In this document: positions 54,165 through 63,735 of the stretch, one piece after another
How positions within the stretch are numbered: position 1 is the stretch's first letter
How the letters are laid out: each line of letters opens with the position of its first letter
Origin: Treponema sp. OMZ 790
GTDB taxonomy: Bacteria > Spirochaetota > Spirochaetia > Treponematales > Treponemataceae
Direction of reading: 5' to 3'
DNA: 64,000 bases
NCBI RefSeq assembly: GCF_024181285.1
Contig: NZ_CP051201.1
Span: 2,542,001-2,606,000 of the forward strand
The notes under the pieces: model-generated
Databases searched by the model: none
The model's input: only the letters and a program-made list of their open reading frames with translations
Told to the model about the DNA's origin: nothing
Program-made: the position numbers and the translations under genes

Positions 54165-55064
54165 ATGACAGACAATATGGAGAAACTGCTTAATCGCTTA
54201 TTTTTTAAAGATATAAACGGTATATGGACAGGAAGTATAGGTAATAATAAATTTCTTATTAGACAAGATAAATTAACCGATCAAGAGCTTGCTCTTAAAA
54301 CCTCCTGTGCCGTAAGCGGATCAAAGGGAGCGTTATTCACTTTTTTAGATGAGCAAAAAAAGATGGGAAGGGTAAAAACATTTAATATGGATGAAGATTT
54401 ATTATCCTTAACTTATTCCTATGGTGATACTGATTTTGAGTTTGAATCTTTTTTAAAAGATCTTTCAGCTCTTCTAAGAGAATTAGAATCAAAAGATGTT
54501 TGCTTTTCATGTAGTAAAACAAGAGAAACAAATACTTATAAAATTAAGGGTGTTCCAACCTTTTTATGTTCTGAGTGTGCAGAAAATTTTAAAATGAAGA
54601 TGGAAAAAGTAAACAATGAACCTAATAATTATTTAACCGGAACCTTATGCTGCATCATAGGTGCCCTACTCGGCTCTGCAGCTTGGATCTTAATATGTTA
54701 TTTCGGTTTTTATGCGTCCATTGCAGGCTATTTTATAGCCTACTCTGCATTTTATGGTTATAATTTTGGAAAAGGAAAGGCAACCAAGGTAGGGGCTATA
54801 ATAAATATCTTTGCTATAATTTTTGCCCTGCTTTTTGCTGAATATATAGGTTTATTTTTAGCCGTCAAAAAAGAAGCCGGTTTAGATTTTTTATCTTTTA
54901 TAAAATTCTCTCCGGTCTTTTTTTTCGATCCGGAATTTATTAAATCTATTCTTCCTAGTCTAGGTCTTGGCTTTTTGTTTGCCGGATTAGGTTCTTATAG
55001 AATCATCAAGGATATGTTTATAAAGGCAAATGAGCTTTCAGGCATATCTATAGAAAGAATCTGA
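54165..55064 (+). CDS. Hypothetical membrane protein with zinc-ribbon-like cysteines
   Basis: 299 aa, no family recognised. Residues 1-110 are soluble. Two CxxC pairs (CFSC and CSEC, about 113-137) look like a zinc ribbon. From about 155 there are four or more membrane helices, including a glycine/alanine-rich GALLGSAAWILICYFGFYAS. Ribosome site TTGGAGATATTAA. Monocistronic between the aldolase and EF-G genes. Confidence 0.65.
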   Translation: MTDNMEKLLNRLFFKDINGIWTGSIGNNKFLIRQDKLTDQELALKTSCAVSGSKGALFTFLDEQKKMGRVKTFNMDEDLLSLTYSYGDTDFEFESFLKDLSALLRELESKDVCFSCSKTRETNTYKIKGVPTFLCSECAENFKMKMEKVNNEPNNYLTGTLCCIIGALLGSAAWILICYFGFYASIAGYFIAYSAFYGYNFGKGKATKVGAIINIFAIIFALLFAEYIGLFLAVKKEAGLDFLSFIKFSPVFFFDPEFIKSILPSLGLGFLFAGLGSYRIIKDMFIKANELSGISIERI

Positions 55065-55145
55065 CAAATTCAAAGCTCCCGATTGTTTTTTTTTGATTTT
55101 TTTGATATTATTTCCGCTTAAATAAGATTTTTGGAGAATGTGAAA

Positions 55146-57197
55146 ATGCTTGATAAGATGCGGAATATAGGAATAATGGCTCACATAGATGCGGGAAAAA
55201 CCACCACCACCGAGCGTATTTTGTTTTATACGGGAAAAATTCATAAGATAGGCGAAATAGATGACGGTCAAGCAACCATGGACTGGATGGCCCAAGAGCA
55301 GGACAGGGGAATCACTATCCAAAGTGCCGCAACCACCACTTATTGGAAAAATTTTCAGATAAATATAATCGACACACCCGGGCATGTAGATTTTACGGCC
55401 GAGGTAGAACGCTCCTTGCGTGTATTGGACGGAGCCGTTGCTGTTCTTTGTGCAGTCGGAGGAGTTCAGCCCCAGACCGAAACCGTTTGGCATCAAGCCG
55501 ACCGCTACAAGGTTCCGCGTATTTGTTTTGTAAACAAGATGGACAGAATCGGTGCCGACTTTTTTGCAGTCTTAAAAGATGTGCACGAAAAATTCGGAGT
55601 TGAGGTTGTGCCGGTTCAAATTCCTATTGGAGCAAGCGACAGTTTTGAGGGAGTCATCGATCTTATTTCAATGAAAGAGATTCACTGGGATGCCGCAACC
55701 GAGGGTGAAAAATACGAGTATGCCGAAATAGCCCAAGACCGCCTTGCCTTGGCAGAAGAATGGCGCGAAAAAATGCTCGATACTATTTCTTCAGTTTCGG
55801 ACGAAATCACCGAGCTCATCCTTGAAGGAAAAGATGTCCCCGAAGAGCTTATCAAAAAAGAAATAAGAAAGGCCGTTTTAAATCAAAGCTATATTCCGTT
55901 TTTGTGCGGATCGGCAAGAAGAAACATAGGCGTTCAGCCCTTAATCGATGCAGTTGTAGATTTTTTGCCTGCACCTGACGAAGTTCTCCCGGCAGAGGCT
56001 CTCAATCCCAAAAAGGAAGAAAAGATTGCAGTTCCGTGCAAGGTAGAAGGAGCTCCCTTAGGCCTTGTATTTAAGATTCAATACGACAAGGATGCGGGAA
56101 GCCTCTGCTATGTCCGAATGTATTCGGGAAAAATCAAATCCGGCGATCAGGTTTTTAACACGGGAAAAAAGAAAAGAGAACGCGTAAACAGAATCTTGCG
56201 TATGCATTCAAATAAGTCGGAACAAACGGATTCCGTTCAGGCCGGAGATATAGCCGTTTTTATCGGGCTGAAACTTTCGCAGACAGGAGATACCCTGGGT
56301 TCCGAGGGACAGCCTCTCTTACTTGAATCCATGCAATTCCCCGAACCTGTTATTTCCGTTTCGGTAGAACCTAAAAGCTTATCGGAAAGCGACCGCTTAA
56401 AAGAAGTCTTGGAAATTCTTTCAAAGGAAGACCCGACCTTCACAAGCCGCGAAGACAGTGAAACCGGACAGCTTATAATTTCAGGTATGGGAGAACTCCA
56501 TATAGATGTTCTAACCCGCAGAATGTTGGACGACTTTAAGGTAGAAGCCAGAGTCGGAAACCCGCAGGTTACTTACAGGGAGTCTATCACCGCAGAAAAA
56601 ACTCAAACCGAAAAATACAGCAAGCAGCTGGGCGGAAAAGACAACGAGGCCGAGCTTACCCTCACCGTCCGCCCCCTTGAACGGGGAAGCGGAAACCGCT
56701 TTGTTTCAAAGATTAAAACCTTCCAAAAGTCCGGTTCGGGCGGCACCAATGCTCTCCCCGAAGAACTTTTAGAAGCAGTTAAGCGTTCTATCGAAGGTTG
56801 TTTTAGTTCGGGAATTAAGGTAGGTTATCCTTGCACTGATATTGAGGTAGAACTTGTTTCGGTAAAATACAATGAACTTACGGCAACACCCTTCGCCTAC
56901 GAAGCCGCCGCCGCAAAGTGCTTTGACGACGCTTGCAGTGCAGCCGCCCCCGTGCTCTTGGAGCCCGTGATGGCTGTGGATATTATGAGCCCCAAGGAAT
57001 TTGTAGGAGATGCCATGAGTCAGATTACCCAGAGGGGAGGTCTAATCTCAAGCATGGACTCAAAGGCAAGCACAGACATTGTACATGCCCAAGCTCCCAT
57101 GGCAAAGATGTTCGGCTTTTCCACCGACCTCCGTTCAGCCACCCAGGGAAGGGCTTCCTTTACCATGAGCTTTAGTCATTTTGAGATTAAGCGGTAA
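55146..57197 (+). CDS. fusA: Elongation factor G
   Basis: Translocase GTPase of protein synthesis. All G motifs are readable: [28 protein letters not shown] and GSA. Domains II-V follow, with [14 protein letters not shown] in domain III and the C-terminal MSQITQRGG region. 683 aa from ATG 55146, supported by GGAGAATGTGAAA; the TTG at 55131 lies at that ribosome site itself. Spirochaetes usually carry two EF-G paralogues (spdEFG1 for translocation, spdEFG2 for recycling); which this is needs a tree. It is not in an rps/tuf operon here. Confidence 0.92.
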   Translation: MLDKMRNIGIMAHIDAGKTTTTERILFYTGKIHKIGEIDDGQATMDWMAQEQDRGITIQSAATTTYWKNFQINIIDTPGHVDFTAEVERSLRVLDGAVAVLCAVGGVQPQTETVWHQADRYKVPRICFVNKMDRIGADFFAVLKDVHEKFGVEVVPVQIPIGASDSFEGVIDLISMKEIHWDAATEGEKYEYAEIAQDRLALAEEWREKMLDTISSVSDEITELILEGKDVPEELIKKEIRKAVLNQSYIPFLCGSARRNIGVQPLIDAVVDFLPAPDEVLPAEALNPKKEEKIAVPCKVEGAPLGLVFKIQYDKDAGSLCYVRMYSGKIKSGDQVFNTGKKKRERVNRILRMHSNKSEQTDSVQAGDIAVFIGLKLSQTGDTLGSEGQPLLLESMQFPEPVISVSVEPKSLSESDRLKEVLEILSKEDPTFTSREDSETGQLIISGMGELHIDVLTRRMLDDFKVEARVGNPQVTYRESITAEKTQTEKYSKQLGGKDNEAELTLTVRPLERGSGNRFVSKIKTFQKSGSGGTNALPEELLEAVKRSIEGCFSSGIKVGYPCTDIEVELVSVKYNELTATPFAYEAAAAKCFDDACSAAAPVLLEPVMAVDIMSPKEFVGDAMSQITQRGGLISSMDSKASTDIVHAQAPMAKMFGFSTDLRSATQGRASFTMSFSHFEIKR

Positions 57198-57204
57198 GTC
57201 ATTT

Positions 57205-58137
57205 TTATCCTGACTCTTTTTTTAGAATGCTTAAAATTTCTTCTTTTGTTAAAGCATCAATTAAAATATATTTAGCGTCTATAAATCTATATTTATCTTT
57301 CGGCAGGCGGGTCATAAAATCCGAATACTCCATAACTCCTGCTCTTTGATAAGAGTCTTTATCATCAGGGTTTCCGTTAATAATAGCTAGAGATAATTCC
57401 CAAGTGCTTATATCTTCATCTTTTACAATCCTTCTATTTTTGTATTCCACACTAGGCTTATAAGGCAAAATAGTTTCCGTATCTTGAGTTAGGGCATAAA
57501 TCCCGATAATGTTTTTAGTTTTATTATCTTCAAAAAACATTTGGTTTGCCGAAAAAGCGTCTAAATACTGAATGTCCTTAAAGAATTTACTAAATGCCTC
57601 TATCGGATTCTCGGAATTTAAAAATCCTTCTACAATTTTACGGTTAAAAGCCGCTTCCCGGAAAATACCGAAACTGATGTATTCATCCGTATCTTTGTTT
57701 TCAATATAAGATTTTATTCCGAATAAGATATCTTCCTGATAATTAAATTGTTCGATATTCTCAGCGGTAAAATATTCACCTCTTTCATTGACAATATCGC
57801 TTCCCAATTTTTTAGCTAAATCTTTGATATAGGTAAGGGCGATTTGCCAATCTTCCTGTGTGCTTGGCGTGAAAACCCGCACAGCATAATGATTGAGACC
57901 CTTATCAAAAGAAAGTTCAAAACCGCGGGAGCTTTTTCCTAATACTCCGCATAGTAAACATTCATAATCTGCAATGGATGAATTATAGAATCTTTTCACG
58001 TCAAAATTATCTTGCGCTTCGTCAAAAGCAAATTGGTCTATTTTTTGTGAAGAAAATCCTAAACATTCTTTTAACTTCATAGGAGCTTTAGCTTTTAAAA
58101 AAGTTTTTTTGTTGTTAATATAAAATGATACGCTCAT
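57205..58137 (-). CDS. DUF4299-like hypothetical protein
   Basis: 310 aa cytoplasmic protein starting MSVSFYINNKKTFLKAKAPM, which I associate with the DUF4299 family; function unknown. No membrane segment. The start at 58137 follows ACGGAGAAACTT, better than the longer ORF to 58191. The end lies 7 bp from the EF-G stop, convergent. Confidence 0.6.
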   Translation of the reverse strand: MSVSFYINNKKTFLKAKAPMKLKECLGFSSQKIDQFAFDEAQDNFDVKRFYNSSIADYECLLCGVLGKSSRGFELSFDKGLNHYAVRVFTPSTQEDWQIALTYIKDLAKKLGSDIVNERGEYFTAENIEQFNYQEDILFGIKSYIENKDTDEYISFGIFREAAFNRKIVEGFLNSENPIEAFSKFFKDIQYLDAFSANQMFFEDNKTKNIIGIYALTQDTETILPYKPSVEYKNRRIVKDEDISTWELSLAIINGNPDDKDSYQRAGVMEYSDFMTRLPKDKYRFIDAKYILIDALTKEEILSILKKESG

Positions 58138-58227
58138 AAGTTTCTCCGTACAGCCTGAAGAACAGTTCTTTGATGTTAGTTTAACCTGCATTATAAAAAA
58201 ATGTCAAGGTGAAGTCGAGGATAAATA

Positions 58228-59115
58228 CTATTTTTTATATTTGTATTGGACAAATTTATTATCTTTTACAGCATACAATACATTACCATTTTTATTTATA
58301 TATATTTTAGCTATTTTTGTATTATCTTTTTTAAATGATTCATTACTGCATATATTTAAGATACCATCATTATCGATATTCCAAAATAATTCTACCGGTG
58401 AAACAGAAGATTCTTTTATTGTGATTATACTTTTATCTTTTGATTTGTATTCTTTTTCGACTATTTTACCTAATAACGCACTAACATAATTCTTAGTATC
58501 AAAGATAATAAAACCGGAATATTGTTCTATTATGTTTTCTGAAGAAATTATTGATAATGAACTATTTAAGATTTCCTCATTAGTCCACTTAACATAAATT
58601 CTTTTATCTACTAATGATAAAAAGTTTTTTTCATTAAAATTATATATTTTTATGCCTTCAACGGTATTAAGAATTAATCCATTTTCATATATATCATAAA
58701 AACCGCCCCAATAATAATGAGATATTGTTCTTTCCAAATTTCTGTCATTTTTAATTACATCACAAATCTTTTTACTATCATATTCTTTTCCGTTTTTGAA
58801 AATTTTGAATAATGTATCATTTTTATCAAAATTTTTATCTAACAGATTTTCCATTCCGTTAACAAAAAAAATACAATAAATGCCATCATCACTTACATAG
58901 ATATTGCTATACCAACCCGGTATTTTCCATATAGGTGCAGAATCCTTTTTTTTAGTTTCATAACAACAAGTTGTATCATTTTCATAATCTATATGCAGGT
59001 AATAAAGTTTATTATTTGAGTATTTATTATAAGTCGCAGTAGTTAAAGGAGACTCATCACAAAAAATAAGATTTGCCAAAAAAACAAACAGAATGTTTAA
59101 AATATTTTTTTTCAT
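58228..59115 (-). CDS. Hypothetical exported protein
   Basis: 295 aa with a signal peptide (MKKNILNILFVFLANLIFC), the final Cys making a lipoprotein conceivable. The mature part is rich in Tyr, Asn and beta-strand-like stretches suggesting repeated propeller-type blades (SDDGIYCIFFVNG, NIDNDGILNICSN, YINKNGNVLYAV), but no family is recognised. Ribosome site GAGGTGCGAT. A 6-bp hairpin lies directly upstream of that site. Confidence 0.6.
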   Translation of the reverse strand: MKKNILNILFVFLANLIFCDESPLTTATYNKYSNNKLYYLHIDYENDTTCCYETKKKDSAPIWKIPGWYSNIYVSDDGIYCIFFVNGMENLLDKNFDKNDTLFKIFKNGKEYDSKKICDVIKNDRNLERTISHYYWGGFYDIYENGLILNTVEGIKIYNFNEKNFLSLVDKRIYVKWTNEEILNSSLSIISSENIIEQYSGFIIFDTKNYVSALLGKIVEKEYKSKDKSIITIKESSVSPVELFWNIDNDGILNICSNESFKKDNTKIAKIYINKNGNVLYAVKDNKFVQYKYKK

Positions 59116-59126
59116 ATCGCACCTCA

Positions 59127-59143
59127 ATGCAGCACAACTGCAT
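59127..59143 (-). promoter_or_regulatory. Small hairpin before the ribosome site of the exported protein gene
   Basis: ATGCAG, a 5-nt loop and CTGCAT form a perfect 6-bp stem just upstream of the Shine-Dalgarno. It may affect mRNA stability or be chance. Confidence 0.3.
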
Positions 59144-59250
59144 TATTTGTGTAACCCCTCTTAAGGAACCTTTAAAAATCTATTTTTCTTAGTATCAGTA
59201 ATTATTTTAGTAGTTTTTTTATAAATTGTCCAGTGTAAAAATATTATCGG

Positions 59251-59604
59251 TTGATAAACAGTTACTCTGCAATTATGCTTAATTTAAGAACGAGAAAAAA
59301 TGAGTTTGCGCTTTTTAAATCCGTCGGCGCCGATTCAAACATAATCACAAATCTTTTTTATAAAGAGGCAGGTGGGTTTTTGATCAAGCCGCTCCTAAAG
59401 GCAATCCCCTTCTTTTTGGCTTTTGCTGCAATTTTGATTATAAGATTTGATGAGGTCTTTGTTTTAAACTTTTTGCTTTCATTTAATTGGGGCTTTTTTA
59501 TCTTCTACAGCTTCTGCTTAAGTGCCTCGATTATCAGCTCCTACTATTTCGGCAAAAAAGAAATAGAAGACGGAGGAATAATAAGCGGGATAGACGGATT
59601 TTAG
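59251..59604 (+). pseudogene. 3' remnant of an FtsX/MacB-type ABC permease gene
   Basis: The 117-aa frame reads LNLRTRKNEFALFKSVGADS followed by helices FLAFAAILIIRF and FIFYSFCLSASII. This is the conserved C-terminal part of FtsX-like permeases, which are normally 400-850 aa. An in-frame TAA at 59236-59238 cuts off the rest, and there is no ribosome site or partner ATPase gene. A decayed fragment is the simplest reading. Confidence 0.6.
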
Positions 59605-59616
59605 AAAACAAAAAAG

Positions 59617-60318
59617 TTAAGAATTAATACTTGTTAAGAATACACCAAGAACACTTAATGAATTACCTGCCATGTGAACAATAATTGCATATGCATTATT
59701 GTCATATTTTTCTTGGTAATAGCCGGCAACAATTCCAAGCATAGTTGTAAAAATAACTGTTCGAAGTACAAAATTCCCGCTTACACCTGTTGTTATTAGA
59801 ACTAAATGTCCCAGCCCAAATATAACAGCACTAATAAACACAGAAACACTGATATGCTGTTTGAATATTTTTATCCCTTTTGCTTTTAATGGTTTTAGCA
59901 TGTTCAATAAAAAGCCACGAAACAACAATTCTTCTGAAATACTTGCATAGATAAATACAAAAACAAAAAGCTGCAATGCTGATGAATGTTTCATAAATGG
60001 ATGTACCTCAATATTTTCTACAGATGTTTTTGCAACCGTAATAATTGTCATAATAGTATTAATGAATATTGTTGCCAAAAGCCCTATCAATATAGGTCTC
60101 CATATTGTTTTGAATTGTGGAATTTCAATTTTGTACCCTACATGATTTTTCAAACTGAAAATTGCAGTTAGTGAAAATAACAGCATAAGGGAGTGCGTAG
60201 CAAAAGAAGGAATAAAAAAATCATTATTTAATTGCAACTTACTTCCCAAAAATGTAGATACTAAAAATATTGTTATGGTAATTAAAATTCCATAAAACAC
60301 TTGTTCTTTGTCTTTCAC
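59617..60318 (-). CDS. CPBP family intramembrane metalloprotease
   Basis: 233 aa, about seven or eight helices. The catalytic pattern of the CPBP/Abi (CAAX-protease-like) family is read as SEELLFRGFL (EE-x3-R), HLVLITTG and the later HMAGNS. Members process prenylated proteins or give immunity to self-made peptides; the role here is unknown. The start is GTG overlapping the upstream stop (GTGA), indicating coupling to the 60315-60590 gene. Confidence 0.82.
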   Translation of the reverse strand: MKDKEQVFYGILITITIFLVSTFLGSKLQLNNDFFIPSFATHSLMLLFSLTAIFSLKNHVGYKIEIPQFKTIWRPILIGLLATIFINTIMTIITVAKTSVENIEVHPFMKHSSALQLFVFVFIYASISEELLFRGFLLNMLKPLKAKGIKIFKQHISVSVFISAVIFGLGHLVLITTGVSGNFVLRTVIFTTMLGIVAGYYQEKYDNNAYAIIVHMAGNSLSVLGVFLTSINS

Positions 60319-60590
60319 ATTATAACCTCGCCTTTACTATTATTTGATTGCAGCCAATCTGTACTTATTCTAGTATTATTTGATTCAATCCAAACTCTAC
60401 TTTTTATTCCATTTCTTTCATCATCAATACTTTTTAAAAATAATTCTCTAATTTCTTCCTTTTCACTTGGAAGTGTTATTTCCCATGGTGCATCAGTATT
60501 TCTCCAATCACCATTGTTTAGCCAATACCACTCAAAATCGTCCTTTTCTCTACTTACTAAATTACACTTTTCTGAGCTAGCAATAACCAT
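60315..60590 (-). CDS. Hypothetical protein coupled to the CPBP protease gene
   Basis: About 91 aa from ATG 60590 (MVIASSEKCNLVSREKDD), with AAAGGAGT about 11 bases upstream. Soluble, rich in Trp, Asp and Glu (FEWYWLNNGDWRNTDAPWEI). No family recognised. It overlaps the protease start by 4 bp. It begins about 40 bp beyond the attC-like site, as a cassette gene would. Confidence 0.5.
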   Translation of the reverse strand: MVIASSEKCNLVSREKDDFEWYWLNNGDWRNTDAPWEITLPSEKEEIRELFLKSIDDERNGIKSRVWIESNNTRISTDWLQSNNSKGEVIM

Positions 60591-60628
60591 ATTAAAAAAT
60601 ACTCCTTTCCTTACTGTGCGCAACATCC

Positions 60629-60694
60629 GTCTACCATTCGCTTAACCTGCATTTGCGGCTCATCCTCAATGTCAGGTTGAAGCGGGTGTTATAC
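60629..60694 (-). repeat. attC-like integron recombination site
   Basis: A 66-bp imperfect inverted repeat. On the plus strand its arms run from GTCTACC (60629-60635) and ATTCGCTTAACCTG to CAGGTTGAAGCG and GGTGTTATAC (to 60694). They pair well except for one extra base in the right arm, the hallmark of attC L boxes. The outer boxes match the R-box consensus (RYYYAAC / GTTRRRY) at 6 of 7 positions each. The extra base places L'' on the 5' side in minus-strand orientation, at the 3' side of the PIN module. No integrase gene is in the window. Confidence 0.6.
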
Positions 60695-60698
60695 ACTT

Positions 60699-60920
60699 TT
60701 ATTTTCTTACACTTTGCGTATAAATTTTTGCATTATTAACAAAAGTTTCTAAATCCATCTTGTCAAAATACTCTCTTTGCCATTTTGTATAATCAAAACG
60801 TTCTCTTCGCACAGCAGCAATAAAATATTCTGCTTCAACGACTCCCATAGATTCTACAAGACACTCCATACCGCGAGAAAGAAGCTCTATTGTTGCAGGC
60901 GGTGTAATTATTTCAGTCAT
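60699..60920 (-). CDS. Small partner of the PIN-domain protein (putative antitoxin)
   Basis: 73 aa from ATG 60920 (MTEIITPPATIELLSRGMECL), with GGAGG upstream inside the PIN gene. It contains VEAEYFIAAVRRERFDYTKWQREYF, seen in small hypothetical proteins next to PIN genes. Overlap with the end of the PIN gene implies coupling. Antitoxin role is inferred from context. Ends 5 bp from the attC-like site. Confidence 0.6.
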   Translation of the reverse strand: MTEIITPPATIELLSRGMECLVESMGVVEAEYFIAAVRRERFDYTKWQREYFDKMDLETFVNNAKIYTQSVRK

Positions 60921-61368
60921 AACTTTCATTACCTCCATTTAATAAATCTATGAATTCTATCGGATCAAGCAATTTTAAAGTATCGCTTTTATACTTCAAC
61001 ATACGTTTATCTGTTGTCAAAAGGTAGTCGCATTTCATCATTTCAGCACAAACTATATGACAAGAATCCTTCATTTTCACTCCTGCTGCCATCACAATTT
61101 TTGCCTTTTCAATGACTTTTTCTGATTTTTCACTACCTAGATAATCAGAAACATTATCATCTAAAAAGTTCTTTATAGCAATTTTTCTATCCATATAGGG
61201 ATTACAAGAATTTTCATAGTCCAAAACAAATGAAGAAGCAAGTTCTAGATGTTTTTCTTTTATAAGCAATTGAACAAGCAACTTTGCCTGTGTTTCAAGT
61301 GAAATGGGCAGATAATTTTGGTCGTCATATGGTCTATTATAACAACAACTATCAGGATAAACTTTCAT
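60913..61368 (-). CDS. PIN-domain protein, VapC-like putative RNase toxin
   Basis: 151 aa. The N-terminal MKVYPDSCCYNRPYDD places an acidic residue as in PIN domains, and the C-terminal KDSCHIVCAEMMKCDYLLTTDKRMLK matches the second acidic cluster and the LLTTD strand. PIN toxins are Mg-dependent RNases. The accompanying small gene lies downstream rather than upstream, the reverse of classical vapBC order. Confidence 0.7.
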   Translation of the reverse strand: MKVYPDSCCYNRPYDDQNYLPISLETQAKLLVQLLIKEKHLELASSFVLDYENSCNPYMDRKIAIKNFLDDNVSDYLGSEKSEKVIEKAKIVMAAGVKMKDSCHIVCAEMMKCDYLLTTDKRMLKYKSDTLKLLDPIEFIDLLNGGNESYD

Positions 61369-61472
61369 AAAATAATTATACCATATTTTGAATATTTTTG
61401 CACTATAGCAAATTGAAAATCATGAACTGCAAGCATTGATTTCATTTTTAAAACCGCAAATCCCGCCAATCT

Positions 61473-62312
61473 TCAACCTAAACTACCCCACACCCTCTCA
61501 ACATACTCACAAATTCCCTTTACCCTATCTTCCATGCCCCAGGGAGGATTTGTGATTAAAAGGCCTGAGCCTTGAAGGCCGTATTCGCTTTCAGTATCTA
61601 TCTTACTTGAAAAATGCTTGACCTCAAAATTTAGAATCTTGCCGTTTGCAGTTCTGCTTATCCTGCTTTTTAAATTTGCACACTCTTCGGTTTTGTGATT
61701 TAATATTGGATACCAAATTATAAAGATTCCTACAGACCATTTTTTACAGACTTTTTCAACAGCTTCTGCAATTGCTGTATAGTCGGAGTCGACTTCATAG
61801 CTGGGATCAAAGAGGGCAAAGCCGCGGATAGGCAGAGGAGGGGTAAGAGCTCTAATCGTCTCATAGCAATCCCTTTTGTGCACATGAACATTTTCTGCGC
61901 TCCTGTAAAGCTCTTTTAATTTTTCGGCTTCGGCAGAATGTAAATCGCATAAGATTAAATTAGAATCTTTTTGTAAAAATGAACGGATGATTTCGGGAGA
62001 GCCGGCATAAGAGGAATTTTCATCATAGTTTTTTAGGCAAAAATCCAAATAAGACTTAAAGTCTTCAGGAATTGGAATAGGCAGTTTTTCTTTTTTATAT
62101 AAATTCAAAAGACGGACTATCCCTTCTTCCGCTTCGCCGGTTTTTAAACTCCACTCACTTAAAAGATTATAGGAAGCACCGCCTGCATTTAAATCGAAAG
62201 CCGTAAAAGGTTTTTGCTTTTGAGTATAAAGTTTTAAAAAAGAAAACAAAGCAGCATGTTTAAAAACATCGGCCTGATTACCTGCATGAAAACCATGTCG
62301 ATAACTCAGCAA
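61473..62312 (-). CDS. rlmJ: 23S rRNA (adenine2030-N6)-methyltransferase RlmJ
   Basis: Methylates A2030 of 23S rRNA. The N-terminal MLSYRHGFHAGNQADVFKHA is nearly diagnostic. SAM-site segments include FDLNAGGASY, and the catalytic motif reads FDPSYEVDSDY (DPPY-like with the second Pro replaced by Ser). 279 aa, normal length. It follows the MATE gene by 3 bp, so it is probably its downstream cistron. Confidence 0.92.
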   Translation of the reverse strand: MLSYRHGFHAGNQADVFKHAALFSFLKLYTQKQKPFTAFDLNAGGASYNLLSEWSLKTGEAEEGIVRLLNLYKKEKLPIPIPEDFKSYLDFCLKNYDENSSYAGSPEIIRSFLQKDSNLILCDLHSAEAEKLKELYRSAENVHVHKRDCYETIRALTPPLPIRGFALFDPSYEVDSDYTAIAEAVEKVCKKWSVGIFIIWYPILNHKTEECANLKSRISRTANGKILNFEVKHFSSKIDTESEYGLQGSGLLITNPPWGMEDRVKGICEYVERVWGSLG

Positions 62313-62315
62313 TTT

Positions 62316-63725
62316 CTATACCCTCTTATTACACCACACGCCTTTGCGGTAATGATATAAAATAACGGTAAACTCCGCGAGCTCCGATAGAATATATGAA
62401 GTCCAAACCATATATAACGGAAGATGCAAAACATTTACAATTAAAAATAAAAACGGAATCTGAACGAACCAACGCGAACCGAGGGTAGAATAAAGCATCG
62501 GCCTTGTATGACCTGAACCGGAAAAAACGGAAGCAAAGCCCAAACCTGCCGATAAAATTATAAAGGAAGGATAGAAAATACGCAGCATGACGCTTCCTTG
62601 ATTCAGCATTTCAATATCGCCCGGGAAAAAGAGGTGCAAAAACGTTTGAGGTGTTCCCATAATAATTATTGCAAAAATACCTACTATACTTGCCGACATA
62701 AGAGCCGTTATTTTGGATGTAAGTTTTGCTTCTCGAACATTGTCACGGCCGAGACTTTGGCCTACCAAAGTTGCTCCTCCCATACTAAACCCAAAAATGG
62801 GCATAAAGGCAAATTGCGCAAGCTTTCCGCCGACTCCTGCAATAGCAACAGCGTCGGCTCCATAGACGGTTACAAACTTCATAATCGTTACCTGAGCAAA
62901 GGTACGCACAAGAGAATTAATACCTGAAGGAAGTCCTATGAGTAAAAGATCCGTATCTATTTTTTTGTCGAGTCTGAAAAGTCCCTCAAAGCTTATTTTT
63001 ATCTTACGCTTTCCGCTTAAAAGAATAAGGATGCCGTATAAAAAGCTGATACTTCTTGCAATTACCGTCGCAAGAGCTGCTCCAAAGACTCCCAATCCAA
63101 GCCCCGGAATGCTTGTACCCGGAACTATATCAAACATAAAAAGAGGATCTAAGACCAAGTTTATGATAGTCGCTATTATCATAATATGGAGAGGAGTTTT
63201 TGCATCTCCGGTACATCTGAAAATCGTATTTACGGAGTATGAAGAAAACATAACGGGAATAAAAAAGATTCTAAGCCAGCCGTATTCAAGGGCCGAATTT
63301 ACAACTTCTTGATCCGGAAGAAAGAACCACAAAAGAGGTTTTAAAAATATTGCCAAAAGGAGACCTGAGATTACTGCAAGCACAACTTTAAAACTGATAG
63401 TCTGCTCTGCAATGCGCTGAGTTTTTTCCATGTCGCCCCGTCCATAATTTTGAGCAATCATCGAAACGGAACTGGCCCCTGCTATCTCATTCAAAATAGT
63501 AAAAAGCATATAAATAGAAGAAAAGAGGGTTACTCCGGATAAGGCCGTCTTAGATATCTGCCCTACCCAAACCATATCGACAATGTCATAAAAGTTTTGT
63601 AAACCTGCAGAAATCATTGTCGGATAAGCCAATCTCCATAAATTTTTTGATATTTTTTGAGAATTTAATTGCAGATCCATATTTTTACAAACACACTTCG
63701 AACCGCATAAATTTTCCATAAGCAC
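62316..63725 (-). CDS. MATE family efflux transporter
   Basis: About 12 helices in two similar halves. Typical segments are LAYPTMISAGLQNFYDIVDMVWVG near the N-terminus, GLPSGINSLVRTFAQV opening the second half, and GQSLGRDN in a loop. Exports drugs or metabolites by cation antiport; substrate unknown. Start either GTG 63725, which is 5 bases behind an AAGGAG site, or ATG 63719. The residues before the first helix (about 1-25) are Cys-rich. Confidence 0.9.
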   Translation of the reverse strand: MLMENLCGSKCVCKNMDLQLNSQKISKNLWRLAYPTMISAGLQNFYDIVDMVWVGQISKTALSGVTLFSSIYMLFTILNEIAGASSVSMIAQNYGRGDMEKTQRIAEQTISFKVVLAVISGLLLAIFLKPLLWFFLPDQEVVNSALEYGWLRIFFIPVMFSSYSVNTIFRCTGDAKTPLHIMIIATIINLVLDPLFMFDIVPGTSIPGLGLGVFGAALATVIARSISFLYGILILLSGKRKIKISFEGLFRLDKKIDTDLLLIGLPSGINSLVRTFAQVTIMKFVTVYGADAVAIAGVGGKLAQFAFMPIFGFSMGGATLVGQSLGRDNVREAKLTSKITALMSASIVGIFAIIIMGTPQTFLHLFFPGDIEMLNQGSVMLRIFYPSFIILSAGLGFASVFSGSGHTRPMLYSTLGSRWFVQIPFLFLIVNVLHLPLYMVWTSYILSELAEFTVILYHYRKGVWCNKRV

Positions 63726-63735
63726 ATACTCTCCT

